Assembly (NCBI RefSeq): GCF_029626235.1
Contig: NZ_JARUBO010000005.1
Location: forward strand, 2,636,501-2,700,500
Source: Micromonospora sp. WMMD1120
GTDB taxonomy: Bacteria; Actinomycetota; Actinomycetes; Mycobacteriales; Micromonosporaceae
DNA length: 64,000 nt
Direction: 5' to 3'
Shown here piece by piece: positions 16,294-24,613 of the stretch; the first letter of the stretch is position 1; each line of letters starts with the position of its first letter. The translations under genes were made by a program, and so were the position numbers. The notes under the pieces are model-generated. The model saw only the letters and a list, made by a program, of their open reading frames with translations, ran no database searches and was not told the origin of the DNA.

Positions 16294-17327
16294 AGGCGTG
16301 TTTCAGAAGTCGTGGTGGCTGATGAAGGTCATGGTGTGGCGGTGATCGACAACTGAAGAGGTCTCCGGTATCTGGTTCTGCGACCAAGCAAGAACTTCAT
16401 ACCGGAGACCTCGTGGCCACCTTAGCGGTGACGAGGCGGCACGACCTGACCGACGCTCAGTGGCAGCGGCTCGCCGCGCTGCTGCCTGTCGCGTCGGCGA
16501 AGGGTCGTCCGCCGAAGTGGGAGAAACGGCAGCTCATCGACGGGATCAGGTGGCGGATCCGGATCGGGTCGCCCTGGCGTGACGTCCCGGCCGAGTACGG
16601 ACCATGGCAGACGCTCTACGGCCTGTTCCGTCGCTGGCAGCGCGATGGGACCTGGGACAAGATCCTGGCCGCGTCACAGGCCACCGCAGACGCGCAAGAC
16701 CGGATCACCTGGACGATCAGCGTGGACTCGATGACCAGCCGCGCCCATCAACACGCCGCGGGCGCCCGTAGGAACCCTCACCTGCAGAAAGAGCCGCCCG
16801 GCGGCGTGCACGACGAACCCGCTGATCACGCTCTCGGACGATCTCGCGGCGGTCTGACCACCAAGACGCATCTGGCCTGTGAGCAGGGCCAGAAGGTCTT
16901 ATCAATGGTCGTGACCGCCGGACACCGGGGTGACAGCCCTCAGTTCATCCCGGTCCTGCGCCGGATCAGGGTGACCCGACTCGGAGCAGGCCGGCCCCGC
17001 ACCAGCCCCGACCTCGTCCTGGCCGACAAGGCCTACACCAGCCGCGGCAACCGCGCCTACCTGCGCAAGCGTGGCATCAAGGCGTGCATCCCGAGCAAGA
17101 CCGACCAGGACGCCCACCGCAAAGCCAAGGGCAGCCGCGGCGGACGCCCGCCGAAGTTCGACCGAGACCTTTACCGGATGCGACATGCCGTTGAGAACGG
17201 CATCGCCCGACTCAAGCGCCACCGCGGCGTGGCCACCCGCTACGACAAGCTGGCCGTCCGGTTCCAAGCCGTCCTGACCATCACCATCATCTGCGAGTGG
17301 CTCTGACCGGGCTTATGAAACACGCCT
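16294..17327 (+). mobile_element. IS5-family insertion sequence (1034 bp)
   Basis: The ends are inverted: AGGCGTGTTTCAgAAG at the left and, on the reverse strand, AGGCGTGTTTCAtAAG at the right. A TA dinucleotide flanks both sides (16292-16293 and 17328-17329) as target duplication. One transposase gene lies inside. It interrupts the leader of the truncated tRNA copy at 17339. Confidence 0.9.
16413..17306 (+). CDS. IS5 family transposase
   Basis: A 297-aa single-frame DDE transposase starting at GTG 16413 behind GGAG. N-terminal DUF4096-type domain (LTDAQWQRLAALLP, WRIRIGSPWRDVPAEYGPW). Catalytic residues D105 (SVDSMTSRAHQHAAG), D205 (LADKAYTSRGNR) and E261 (VENGIARLKRHRG) are all present, followed by RYDKLAVRFQAVLTI. 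The copy looks intact, so the element may still move. Confidence 0.95.
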   Translation: MATLAVTRRHDLTDAQWQRLAALLPVASAKGRPPKWEKRQLIDGIRWRIRIGSPWRDVPAEYGPWQTLYGLFRRWQRDGTWDKILAASQATADAQDRITWTISVDSMTSRAHQHAAGARRNPHLQKEPPGGVHDEPADHALGRSRGGLTTKTHLACEQGQKVLSMVVTAGHRGDSPQFIPVLRRIRVTRLGAGRPRTSPDLVLADKAYTSRGNRAYLRKRGIKACIPSKTDQDAHRKAKGSRGGRPPKFDRDLYRMRHAVENGIARLKRHRGVATRYDKLAVRFQAVLTITIICEWL

Positions 17328-17338
17328 TAGGCCCTCGC

Positions 17339-17376
17339 GCCCCCGTAGCTCAGGGGATAGAGCATCGGTTTCCTAA
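17339..17376 (+). pseudogene. Truncated tRNA-Arg(CCT), 5' half (module junction 2)
   Basis: 38 bases identical to the 5' part of the tRNA at 29087 up to TTTCCTAA, then unrelated sequence. It follows module A's right-end block (split by IS5) and starts module B. A divergent left-end block with GAAGATCAGCAG follows near 17475. Apart from that block, bases 17377-17619 hold no gene that I can support. Confidence 0.88.
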
Positions 17377-17619
17377 GGCGACGCTCTATCTGTCCCGTAG
17401 GCGCGCTACCTGCGGGTTCCTATTCTGTTTTCACCTTAGTGGGTCGCACACGCGCGTTGCTGAGCTCGCTTGCTGAAGATCAGCAGAGCAGAGGTAAGTC
17501 CTGCTCAGGCCGTGCTTCGGTCCCTTCGGCGCGTCCTGCGGGAGCCGGTGAAGTTGCCGCGCGGCCTCAGTCTACGGTGCCGCGACAGCTTGGCCAGCAG
17601 CGTGGCGAGCGGGGCCGCT

Positions 17620-18870
17620 TTATCGTGGCGCGGCAGCAACCGGTGCCGGCTCTGCCGGGCCGGTCGGCGGCACCTCCATCGTGCGCAGTGGCGAGAGGAA
17701 TATTGGTACCCAGGCGACGGCCATGCCGACGGTGCCGCACCAGAGCGCGGCGCGCAGCGACACGTGCTCTCCGACGAGACCGGCGAGCACCGAGCCGATC
17801 GGCAGTGCCCCGGAGAGCACGAAACGCATGGTGGCGTTCATGCGGCCCAGCATCCGGTCCGGGGTGATGGTCTGCCGGAAGCTGACCAGCAGGACGTTGT
17901 CGATCGACGCCTTCGCCATCATCAACAGGTAGGCCAGGGCGGCGGCCCACAGCCAGACGCCCCGGTCGGCGAAGGGCAGCAGCAGGTAGACGGGTGCCAC
18001 GGTCGTCGCGGCGACGATGAGGGTACGCCCGTAGCCGAAGCGCAGCGCGAGTCGCCGGGCGGCCATCGTGCCCAGGACCGCGCCCACCCCGCCCACGGCG
18101 AAGAAGACGCCGACCAGTCCCTCCGGCAACCGCAGTTCCCGGACGATCAGCAGCGGAACGATGACGACGATGACCGTGGACGCCAGGTTCACCAGCGCCC
18201 CTGATGCGGCGACGGCGCGCAGGGCGGGTTGTCCGGCGACGTAACGCAGGCCCTCACCGATCTCCCGCCACAGATGCCGGGGCCCGTCGGGTACGGCAGG
18301 TGCCGGCTCCTGGCGGCGGATCAGGCACAGGCAAAGAAACGACCACAGGTATGTGACCGCGTCGACGGCGATGGCCACCGGCGCGGTCAGTGCCTGCACG
18401 AGGGCGCCGCCGGCCCCTCGACCGACGATCCGGGAGACCGCCTCGGTGCCGGCGAGGCGGGCGTTACCGGCCACCAGGTGCTCGCGTCCCACGACCGTCG
18501 GCAGATAGCTCTGCGCCGCCACGTCCGAGAAGACCCGGCCCGCGCCCACCAGGAAGGCGACGACGAAGAGTTGGGTCATCGTGAGGATCCCCCACCACCA
18601 CGCCAGCGGCACCCAGGCCAGCAGCAGGAACCGGACGAGGTCGGCGGCGAGCAGGACGGGCCGTCGGCGCATCCGGTCGACCCACACACCGGCGGGCAGG
18701 CCGATCAGCAGGAAGGCCGCCGTGGTGGCGGCGTTGAGCAGGCCCACCTGTTCCGGGCCGGCCTGCAGGGCCACGATCGCCGCCAGGGGGAAGGCGATGT
18801 AGCTGATCTCGCTGCCGAGCCGACTCACCGCCGTACTCGCGAAGAGCAGTTCGAAGTCTCGATTCGCCAT
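17620..18870 (-). CDS. MFS transporter (enterobactin-exporter-like)
   Basis: A 416-aa protein with about 12 hydrophobic segments. The loop-2/3 motif GVWVDRMRRRPVLLAADL is the MFS motif A, and IRRQEPAPAVPDGPRHLWRE is the central cytoplasmic loop. It fits the MFS_3/EntS-like drug or siderophore exporters. It is divergent from an ArsR-type regulator with a 69-bp shared promoter region, a common arrangement for a regulated efflux pump. Substrate unknown. Confidence 0.88.
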   Translation of the reverse strand: MANRDFELLFASTAVSRLGSEISYIAFPLAAIVALQAGPEQVGLLNAATTAAFLLIGLPAGVWVDRMRRRPVLLAADLVRFLLLAWVPLAWWWGILTMTQLFVVAFLVGAGRVFSDVAAQSYLPTVVGREHLVAGNARLAGTEAVSRIVGRGAGGALVQALTAPVAIAVDAVTYLWSFLCLCLIRRQEPAPAVPDGPRHLWREIGEGLRYVAGQPALRAVAASGALVNLASTVIVVIVPLLIVRELRLPEGLVGVFFAVGGVGAVLGTMAARRLALRFGYGRTLIVAATTVAPVYLLLPFADRGVWLWAAALAYLLMMAKASIDNVLLVSFRQTITPDRMLGRMNATMRFVLSGALPIGSVLAGLVGEHVSLRAALWCGTVGMAVAWVPIFLSPLRTMEVPPTGPAEPAPVAAAPR

Positions 18871-18939
18871 GTCGAGAGCATGCTGCGAACAGGACCGTCA
18901 GCTCGATAGATTTAGACCAGGCTGAATTGCAGGAGGGCG
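18871..18939. promoter_or_regulatory. Shared promoter of the MFS pump and its regulator
   Basis: 69 bp between divergent genes. It contains an AT-rich core ATAGATTTAGACC (about 18906-18918) and, for the rightward gene, a CAGGAGGG ribosome binding site directly before ATG 18940. No perfect palindrome was seen. Confidence 0.45.
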
Positions 18940-19977
18940 ATGCTCACCATCGGGTTCTCGGCGTACGACCTCGCGGTGATGCGGTTCGCGTTCTCACCGA
19001 TGCAGGAGATCGTCGCCAGCGTCCGCGTGCTCAAGGATCCAGCGGCATACGCCCTGCACGTGCCGTGGGTCAAACAGGTGGCACCCCGGGTGGCCGCGGC
19101 AGCGGGCGCCTTCGACCTGCTGTTCGCCCTGGTGCCAGTGCCGAGCTGGTACATCCCCGACTTCGTCACACCACCCCCGACGACGCCGGTACCCGATCTA
19201 CAGACCGAGCTCGCAGATCTCCGCCGCACCGCACCGCAGCAGGTGCGCACGGACCTGGACCGGTTGACGACACTGCGGGACCCGGCGCGGCGGAACGCGC
19301 CCCCCGGGCGCGACGACGCGCGGGCGCGCAGGGACGATGCCGAACTGCACGCCTTGTGGACCGACCCCGCCGCGGGGCTGGATCGCCTCGCCGGACAGAT
19401 GAACGACTACTGGCAACTGGCCGTCAGCGAGTACTGGCCCCGGCTGCGCAGCCTGCTGGAAGCCGACGTCGTCCACCGCGCCCGCCGCCTGGCCGACGGC
19501 GGTCCCACGAGCCTCTTCACCGACTTGGCGCCATCCGTGAGCTGGCACGACGACCGGCTCACCATCGTCCATCCACGCTTCGCCGGTCACCGCCAACTGG
19601 ACGGCGAGGGCCTGCTGCTCGTCCCGTCGGCATTCGTCTGGCCGACGGTCTTCTCCAGCACCATGCCGCCCTGGCAGCCGACGCTGACCTACCCCGCGCG
19701 CGGCGTGGCGACACTGTGGGGAAAGCAGACCACCGCGACCGCCCCAGCGCTGCAACGGGTGATCGGGCGCTCCCGCAGCCGGCTGTTGCTGGAGCTGGAC
19801 GCACCAGCCTCCACCACGGAGCTGGCCTACCGCACCGGGCTGACGCCCGGAGCCGTTTCGCAACACCTGGGCCTGCTGCGATCGGCCGGCTTGGTGGGCG
19901 CGTCGCGCAGCGGCCGACTGGTGCTGTACTTCAGAACCGACGCGAGCGACATGCTGCTGACCCAGGTTCGTCACTGA
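18940..19977 (+). CDS. ArsR-family regulator with DUF5937-type N-terminus
   Basis: A 345-aa protein. The N-terminal about 250 residues (LTIGFSAYDLAVMRFAFSPM, WYIPDFVTPPP, TYPARGVATLW) match the long ligand domain found in actinobacterial ArsR-like regulators. The C-terminus holds a winged helix-turn-helix (SRSRLLLELDAPASTTELAY, TPGAVSQHLGLLRSAGLV). It probably represses or activates the divergent MFS pump in response to an exported compound. Confidence 0.85.
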   Translation: MLTIGFSAYDLAVMRFAFSPMQEIVASVRVLKDPAAYALHVPWVKQVAPRVAAAAGAFDLLFALVPVPSWYIPDFVTPPPTTPVPDLQTELADLRRTAPQQVRTDLDRLTTLRDPARRNAPPGRDDARARRDDAELHALWTDPAAGLDRLAGQMNDYWQLAVSEYWPRLRSLLEADVVHRARRLADGGPTSLFTDLAPSVSWHDDRLTIVHPRFAGHRQLDGEGLLLVPSAFVWPTVFSSTMPPWQPTLTYPARGVATLWGKQTTATAPALQRVIGRSRSRLLLELDAPASTTELAYRTGLTPGAVSQHLGLLRSAGLVGASRSGRLVLYFRTDASDMLLTQVRH

Positions 19978-20070
19978 CGCCGCTCGACCAACAGATCACA
20001 ATCGGCGATCGGTCGCCGAGCCGTGAGGGCGTCAGCCATGATCGGAGGGGTGAGCGCCGCCCCGGGGGCG

Positions 20071-20640
20071 TCACTCGCGGGTCAGCCCCGGTGGCAGCGC
20101 GTCCTCGTCGGGCTGGACCTGGCGGGCGTTGGCCACCGGGTTGCGTTGAAGGTTGCGGATCAGTGGTGCGGGGCCGCCGACGCAGGTCCAGGTGTCGTCC
20201 CAGAGCGCGGAGACCAGCCATGACCGGTCGGCGGGAAAGAACAGATCGGGTAGCGCTCCGTGAGGGTGGCGGATATGACCGGTGCGCCAGGTGAGCGCTT
20301 GCTCGGGGCCGGCCTGGACCAGCACGTACTGCCAATTCCAGTAGAGCAACACCCTCGAGGCGTGGGGAAAGACGACGTCGTGGGCGCCGGTGTCGAGGTA
20401 GGCCAGCCACCACGGCTGGTCGGACGTGTGCGCGGTGAGGTCCTCGACGAGGGCCTGCTCGTAGGCGGCAGCGGTGACGTCGTCGGTCTGGTACGTGGTG
20501 GCGTAGGCGTCGAAGACCGGCGGGATCGCGGTGGTGATCGAGACGCCGGCACCGGTGTGCCCGGCGATCCAGCTCACGTCGGCGGCGGCGCCGACGCGCC
20601 AGTCCCGCCCGTCCTTGTTGACTTGCACACCGCTATTCAA
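20071..20640 (-). CDS. Unknown protein (189 aa)
   Basis: Not recognised. A soluble, Trp-rich protein (WLAYLDTGAHDVVF, VLLYWNWQYVLVQAGPEQAL, WLVSALWDDTWTCVGGP) ending in DEDALPPGLTRE. The Trp-rich pattern recalls small SMI1/immunity-like proteins, but that is only impression. It ends module B just before the first IS110 copy and may have lost neighbours to that insertion. Confidence 0.6.
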   Translation of the reverse strand: MNSGVQVNKDGRDWRVGAAADVSWIAGHTGAGVSITTAIPPVFDAYATTYQTDDVTAAAYEQALVEDLTAHTSDQPWWLAYLDTGAHDVVFPHASRVLLYWNWQYVLVQAGPEQALTWRTGHIRHPHGALPDLFFPADRSWLVSALWDDTWTCVGGPAPLIRNLQRNPVANARQVQPDEDALPPGLTRE

Positions 20641-20763
20641 GTCGCTGTCTCGGTGGTTGTAGTGGAATCAGGCCGGTCTCGGAACAGCGGCCGGTGGCCA
20701 GTCGCCATGGGCCACCATGCCGTACGCCTGCCCCGCGCTCGGTAAAGCATGCTGCGTCGGTCC

Positions 20764-21164
20764 CGCACATCGTGTCCGAGGTGCCGGTCGGTGACGGCGG
20801 CAGGCTCGAGGTCGCCGCGCCCGCAGGGTCGGGAGTGGGGATGGCTGTGTGTGTTCCGCCGTGATCGTGGCTAAGCGTCGAGGCGCCACCCACTCCCGCC
20901 TTGCGGGCGGGCTGGTTGAACGGGCGCGGCCCTGCGGGCCGTAGACCCTGATGCCTGGGAGCGGTGGGTATGGCTGCGTGTGTTTCGTCGAGATCGCTTG
21001 GCTGACGGTAGGAGATGCCACCCGCCGCTTCGTCGTCCGCGAGATTCGGTAGACCGCTGATGGAGACCCGCGATCCGCGTTCGCCTCGTGAGAAGGTGCC
21101 GGCAAACCCGAACCCACAGACGACGGGCCGACCGAGAAACCCGACCAAGTGAAGGAGCGCAAGG
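20764..21164 (+). ncRNA. Candidate IS110 bridge RNA region, copy 1
   Basis: The non-coding left end contains two related segments, 20831-20872 and 20957-21003, both reading GGGAG..ATGGCTG.GTGTGTT and ending in GATCG..TGGCT. A short stem CCCGCC/GGCGGG lies between them. Family knowledge: IS110 elements express a structured bridge RNA from a non-coding end with two similar guide loops. Transcript limits are not known. Confidence 0.5.
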
Positions 21165-22355
21165 GTGGCGAAGCTGTGAATCGGCGTGGACATCGGCAAG
21201 ACCCACCACCACGTCGCCGCCGTCGACGGCGACGGCCGGCTCGTCTACTCCCGCCGCGTCGCCAACGACGAGACCGCCCTGCTCACCGTCATGGCCGAGG
21301 TGTCGACCTATGGCCGGCCGGTCTGCTGGGCGGTCGACGTCACCACCGGCCTGTCCGCCCTCCTGTTGACCCTGCTGTGGCGGCGGCAGGTTCAGGTCCG
21401 CTACGTCTCCGGGACTGTCGCATTCCACATGGGGGCCGCGTTCGCCGGTGAGAACAAGACCGATGCCCGCGACGCGGTGGTCATCGCACAGACCATCCGC
21501 ATGCGCCCCGACGTCCCGATCCTGGAACCCTCCGACCGGCTCCTCGCCGAGTTGACCGTCCTGACCGGCTATCGCGCGGACCTCGTCGGCCAGCGCGTCG
21601 CGACCCTGTTCCGGTTGCAGGAGCTGCTCACCGGGATCAGTCCCGCCCTGGAACGCGCGGTCGACCTGAACCGCAAGGCGCCGATGATGGTCCTCGCCTG
21701 CTGGCAGACACCGGCCGCGATCCGGCACGCCGGCGTCGACCGCATCACCGCGCTGCTCCGCCGTGGGCACGTTAAGAACGCCGTCCAGGTCGCCGAGGCG
21801 ATGGTCGCCGCCGCCCGGCAGCAGACCGTCACCCTGCCTGGCCAGCGTGCCGCCGCCGTGGTGGTCGGGCAGATGGCCACCGAGATCCTCGCCCTCGAAC
21901 AACGCATCGCCGCCGTCGACGACCTCATCGCCGACCAACTCGACCAGCATCCCCTCGCGCCGATCATCGGGAGCATGCCCGGCATGGGCCCCCTGCTCAC
22001 TGCGGAACTGCTGGTGCACACCGCGGGCATGACCGAGTACGACAGCCCCGCGAAACTCGCCGCCCACGCTGGCCTGGCACCTGTCTCCCGCGACTCCGGA
22101 GCAATTTCCGGCAACCATCGGCAGCCCCGCCGCTACCACCGCAGGCTGCGGCACATTTTCTGGATGGCCGCATTCACCGCCGCCCGAGAATGCCCCACCT
22201 CACGCGCCTACTACGAGAAGAAACGCGCCGAAGGAAAGAACCACCGCCAAGCCATCCTCGCCCTCGCCCGACGACGCGTCGACGTCCTCTGGGCACTCCT
22301 TCGCGACCGTAAGACATTCGCTCGACCGGCACCGGTAATCCGCGTGGCAGCTTGA
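21165..22355 (+). pseudogene. IS110-family transposase, early nonsense codon (copy 1)
   Basis: Aligned with copy 2, codon 5 (TGG, Trp) is TGA at 21177-21179, giving GTG GCG AAG CTG TGA. The remaining frame is intact from GTG 21186 (MDIGKTHHHVAAV) to 22355 and keeps the RuvC-like DEDD residues (VDIGK, AVDVTTG, KTDARDA) and the C-terminal Transposase_20 part with serine in SRDSG. Restart at GTG 21186 would remove only seven residues, so activity is possible. About 90 percent similar to copy 2 by eye. Confidence 0.85.
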
Positions 22356-22369
22356 ACAGACGGCTCCCC

Positions 22370-22394
22370 GCCGGCGCGACCCCATCGCGCCGGC
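22370..22394 (+). repeat. IS110 right-end hairpin, copy 1
   Basis: GCCGGCGCG (22370-22378) pairs with CGCGCCGGC (22386-22394). Copy 2 has the same stem with a compensatory G-to-A/C-to-T change, which supports a functional structure. Confidence 0.65.
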
Positions 22395-22438
22395 CGCTCC
22401 GCCCTGCCCGTCAAGATCATCCGGAGTCACATGGAGAC

Positions 22439-22555
22439 TCCTAACCCGACGGTCCAGCGGTGTACGCAGGCTGGTGACCTGCGGCTTTACTGTCGTCCCC
22501 GTTGCGTGCCGGTCGCTTCGTGGGCTCGCTGCGATCGCTTGCCGAAAATCAGCTG
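22439..22555 (+). repeat. Module junction 3: left-end block L3 at IS110 edge
   Basis: Bases 22439-22471 repeat 14536-14568 with two mismatches, starting at the tRNA anticodon-loop bases TCCTAA. GCGATCGCTTGCCGAAAATC starts at 22531 as in block L1. The tRNA 5' part that should precede it is missing and the IS110 right end lies there instead. Marks the start of module C. Confidence 0.7.
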
Positions 22556-22609
22556 GAACGTTGTGGGTCCTGCGGGTGCAGCTGCACGTTGCCGCGAGTC
22601 GGGACCGAG

Positions 22610-23257
22610 TCATCCTTCCTCGTCGTCGAGCAGTTCGCGGCGCCACTCCGCGAATCGGCTTCGGAGATCGTCCAGTGCTGGGCCGGTGACGCCGTACTGG
22701 GTGAAGTCGTCGGGATCGAGCTGGGTGGCTTGTCCGAGGGCGTCGGCGAAGATGCGCGGGTCGAAGCCGCGGTCGGCGCGCTGGGCGAGGGCGAGGAGGG
22801 CGTTACGGGTGTAGCGGCCGGATCGGAGGGTGGCGTCGATGTCGATGAAGTCCCGGGCGAACGCGCGTCCGTAGAGGGCGCTCATCTTGTTCGCGACCGC
22901 GTCGTCGGGGTGCAGTACCGGTCCGATCGCCATGAGGATCGGTTCGTTGGCGCGCCAGTCCACGCCGAGTTCGACCTTGGAGACCCGCACGCCGTCGGTG
23001 ACGGTCAGCCGGGCGAAGGTGTCGTACTGCCGTTCGGTCTCGACGGTTAGGCCGTCGTTGCGGTAGGCGTGCACGACGGCGGTGACTGCGGCGGTGAACT
23101 CGTCGCGGCGGTCCCAGGCGGTGAACAGGTCGACGTCCTCGCTGGGCCGCTCCAGGAGCCCGGCGGCCTGGACCGCGTAACCGCCTGCCAGTGCGAAGCC
23201 GTATCGGTCGGCTGCCGCGAGTCCGGTGCGGGCGAGGCGTTCGTGGAAGGGGTCCAC
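22610..23257 (-). CDS. AbiEii-like nucleotidyltransferase toxin
   Basis: A 215-aa protein with GGYAVQAAGLLERPSEDVDL (residues 25-44), the nucleotidyltransferase GG-x(n)-DxD motif of AbiEii/MenT-type toxins, plus VSKVELGVDW (third acidic residue) and the helical C-terminus ALYGRAFARDFIDIDATLRS. Family members add nucleotides to tRNA acceptor ends. It sits 2 bp downstream of a helix-turn-helix gene, forming a toxin-antitoxin pair in one transcript. Confidence 0.85.
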   Translation of the reverse strand: MDPFHERLARTGLAAADRYGFALAGGYAVQAAGLLERPSEDVDLFTAWDRRDEFTAAVTAVVHAYRNDGLTVETERQYDTFARLTVTDGVRVSKVELGVDWRANEPILMAIGPVLHPDDAVANKMSALYGRAFARDFIDIDATLRSGRYTRNALLALAQRADRGFDPRIFADALGQATQLDPDDFTQYGVTGPALDDLRSRFAEWRRELLDDEEG

Positions 23258-23259
23258 CG

Positions 23260-23832
23260 CTACGCCGCGTTGCTGTTGCTGCGGGTCCCGGCGAGTTCGG
23301 GGAAGGCTTCCTCCCAGCGCTGGCGGAGTTGGGGTGGCAGCCAGAGGGTGGGCCAGAGCTGCCGGAGGAGGTCGGCGTCGAGCCAGGTGTTGAGATGGTC
23401 GACGGTACTGGCTTCGGTGAGCACCACCTTGTACATGCTGGCCAGGCGTGTGGTGCGGTTCAGGTCGTACTCGGCGTGTCCGGACCAGTCGAGGTGACGC
23501 GGCAGCGTCACCGTGCCGCCGGTCGGGCCGTGCAGTGCGGCGAGGGTCTCGGCCACCACGTAGGGCTTCCGGTCGCCGTAGGGTCGGTAGTCCGCCGGCG
23601 GCTGGGGTGATGTCCGGCGCCGGCTGAGGTTGGTTGCCCGCCGGACTTCCGGTCGTAGTGCCTGGCGGATCGTCTCTCGGCTGTAGCCGGTGACGCGTTG
23701 CAGATCCACCGGCCGCCAGCCGGCCGCGTGAAACGCCCGCAGTTGCTCGTCCCGCTCGGTCAACGCGGCCGCGCGCGTCGCCTCATACCTCGAAACAACC
23801 GCATGCAGCTCATCCTCGGAGAACCGACCCAT
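23260..23832 (-). CDS. HTH antitoxin-like partner of AbiEii protein
   Basis: A 190-aa protein. The N-terminal helix-turn-helix (GWRPVDLQRVTGYSRETIRQ) should bind its own promoter. The C-terminal half (YDLNRTTRLASMYKVVLTEA, LRQLWPTLWLPPQLRQRWEE) is unlike the common AbiEi domain and is not recognised. It precedes the toxin gene by 2 bp in the same direction, as antitoxins usually do. Confidence 0.75.
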   Translation of the reverse strand: MGRFSEDELHAVVSRYEATRAAALTERDEQLRAFHAAGWRPVDLQRVTGYSRETIRQALRPEVRRATNLSRRRTSPQPPADYRPYGDRKPYVVAETLAALHGPTGGTVTLPRHLDWSGHAEYDLNRTTRLASMYKVVLTEASTVDHLNTWLDADLLRQLWPTLWLPPQLRQRWEEAFPELAGTRSNSNAA

Positions 23833-23958
23833 GCCAGTAAGCCTACTACGCTAGGCCAAGCACGCTGGGCTTATCAGTCAGATGCTTGGGGCCCGAACTA
23901 GTTGGTTTCCGCGAACTGGAGACTGTCGACCGCGACCAAGACGGCAGTAATCCTATTG

Positions 23959-23980
23959 ACGGAGTGAGTCCTCACTCCGT
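23959..23980. promoter_or_regulatory. TetR operator, perfect 10-bp inverted repeat
   Basis: ACGGAGTGAG-TC-CTCACTCCGT lies immediately upstream of the TetR gene and overlaps a TTGACG hexamer (23956-23961). A 22-bp perfect palindrome here strongly suggests autoregulation. Confidence 0.8.
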
Positions 23981-23986
23981 GCGTTG

Positions 23987-24613
23987 ATGGGCATGACTGA
24001 GACGCCCAGCCGGCGCAGAGCGCCGGGGATGAGTGCGGAAGATCGACGCGAGATGATCGTGGCGGCGGCGCTGCCTCTGCTGGTCGAGCACGGCTCGGCA
24101 GTGACCACCCTGCAGATCGCGAAAGCGGCCGGGATCGGTGAGGCCACGGTCTTTCGGGCCTTCGCTGACAAGGACGAGCTGTTGGACGCCTGCGTGTCGG
24201 CCGCCCTGCGCAATGACCATGTTCTGGCCGAACTCGACGCGGTGCCGCTGGATCAGCCCTTGGCCGCCCGGTTGACCGAGGCGGCAGCGACCCTGCATGC
24301 CTACCTCGATCGGATGGGCGCGGTGATCGGGGCGCTGCACGCCAGCGGGCGCCGAGATGAGCGTCGCCGGCCGGCGGACAGCAGCGTGACCGGCGGTCGG
24401 GCGGCGGCGGCCGAGCGCACCCACCAGGCGGTGATGCGACTGCTCGAACCCGACCGGGCCACGCTGCGACTGCCGGTTGAACAGCTCGCCGCCATCTTCC
24501 TCGGCATACTCATGGGCCGGCGGGGAGGACACGGGGGCACGGAGACTTCGGTCGAGACACTGGTCGACGTGTTCCTGCACGGCGTGGTCGATCCGGCGTC
24601 GGCTGCCACATGA
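23987..24613 (+). CDS. TetR/AcrR family regulator
   Basis: About 208 aa; start ATG 23987 or 23993 (no ribosome binding site, perhaps leaderless). N-terminal TetR domain: AEDRREMIVAAALPLLVEHG, HTH TTLQIAKAAGIGEATVFRAF and ADKDELLDACV. The ligand domain is typical in length. It overlaps the next gene (ATGA) and probably represses its own two-gene operon from the 23959 operator until an effector binds. Confidence 0.92.
   Translation: MGMTETPSRRRAPGMSAEDRREMIVAAALPLLVEHGSAVTTLQIAKAAGIGEATVFRAFADKDELLDACVSAALRNDHVLAELDAVPLDQPLAARLTEAAATLHAYLDRMGAVIGALHASGRRDERRRPADSSVTGGRAAAAERTHQAVMRLLEPDRATLRLPVEQLAAIFLGILMGRRGGHGGTETSVETLVDVFLHGVVDPASAAT

Larger units (their letters stand above)
20764..22440 (+). 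mobile_element. IS110-family element, copy 1
   Basis: Homologous over its length to copy 2 (27299-28978); limits are where similarity starts (CGCACATCGTG) and stops (ATGGAGACTC). It has a 401-nt non-coding left end, a transposase gene and a roughly 85-nt right end with a hairpin. Its right edge abuts the tRNA anticodon-loop sequence TCCTAACCCGACGG. No inverted terminal repeats or target duplication, as expected for IS110. Confidence 0.85.

Noticed and set aside
15983..16387. Extension of the DUF4143 protein to 555 aa
   Set aside because: The extension crosses the 23-bp repeat array and the -10 element and has no family similarity.
14504..17376. The tRNA-like sequences as functional tRNA genes
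   Set aside because: Both lack the 3' half (T-arm and acceptor 3' strand).
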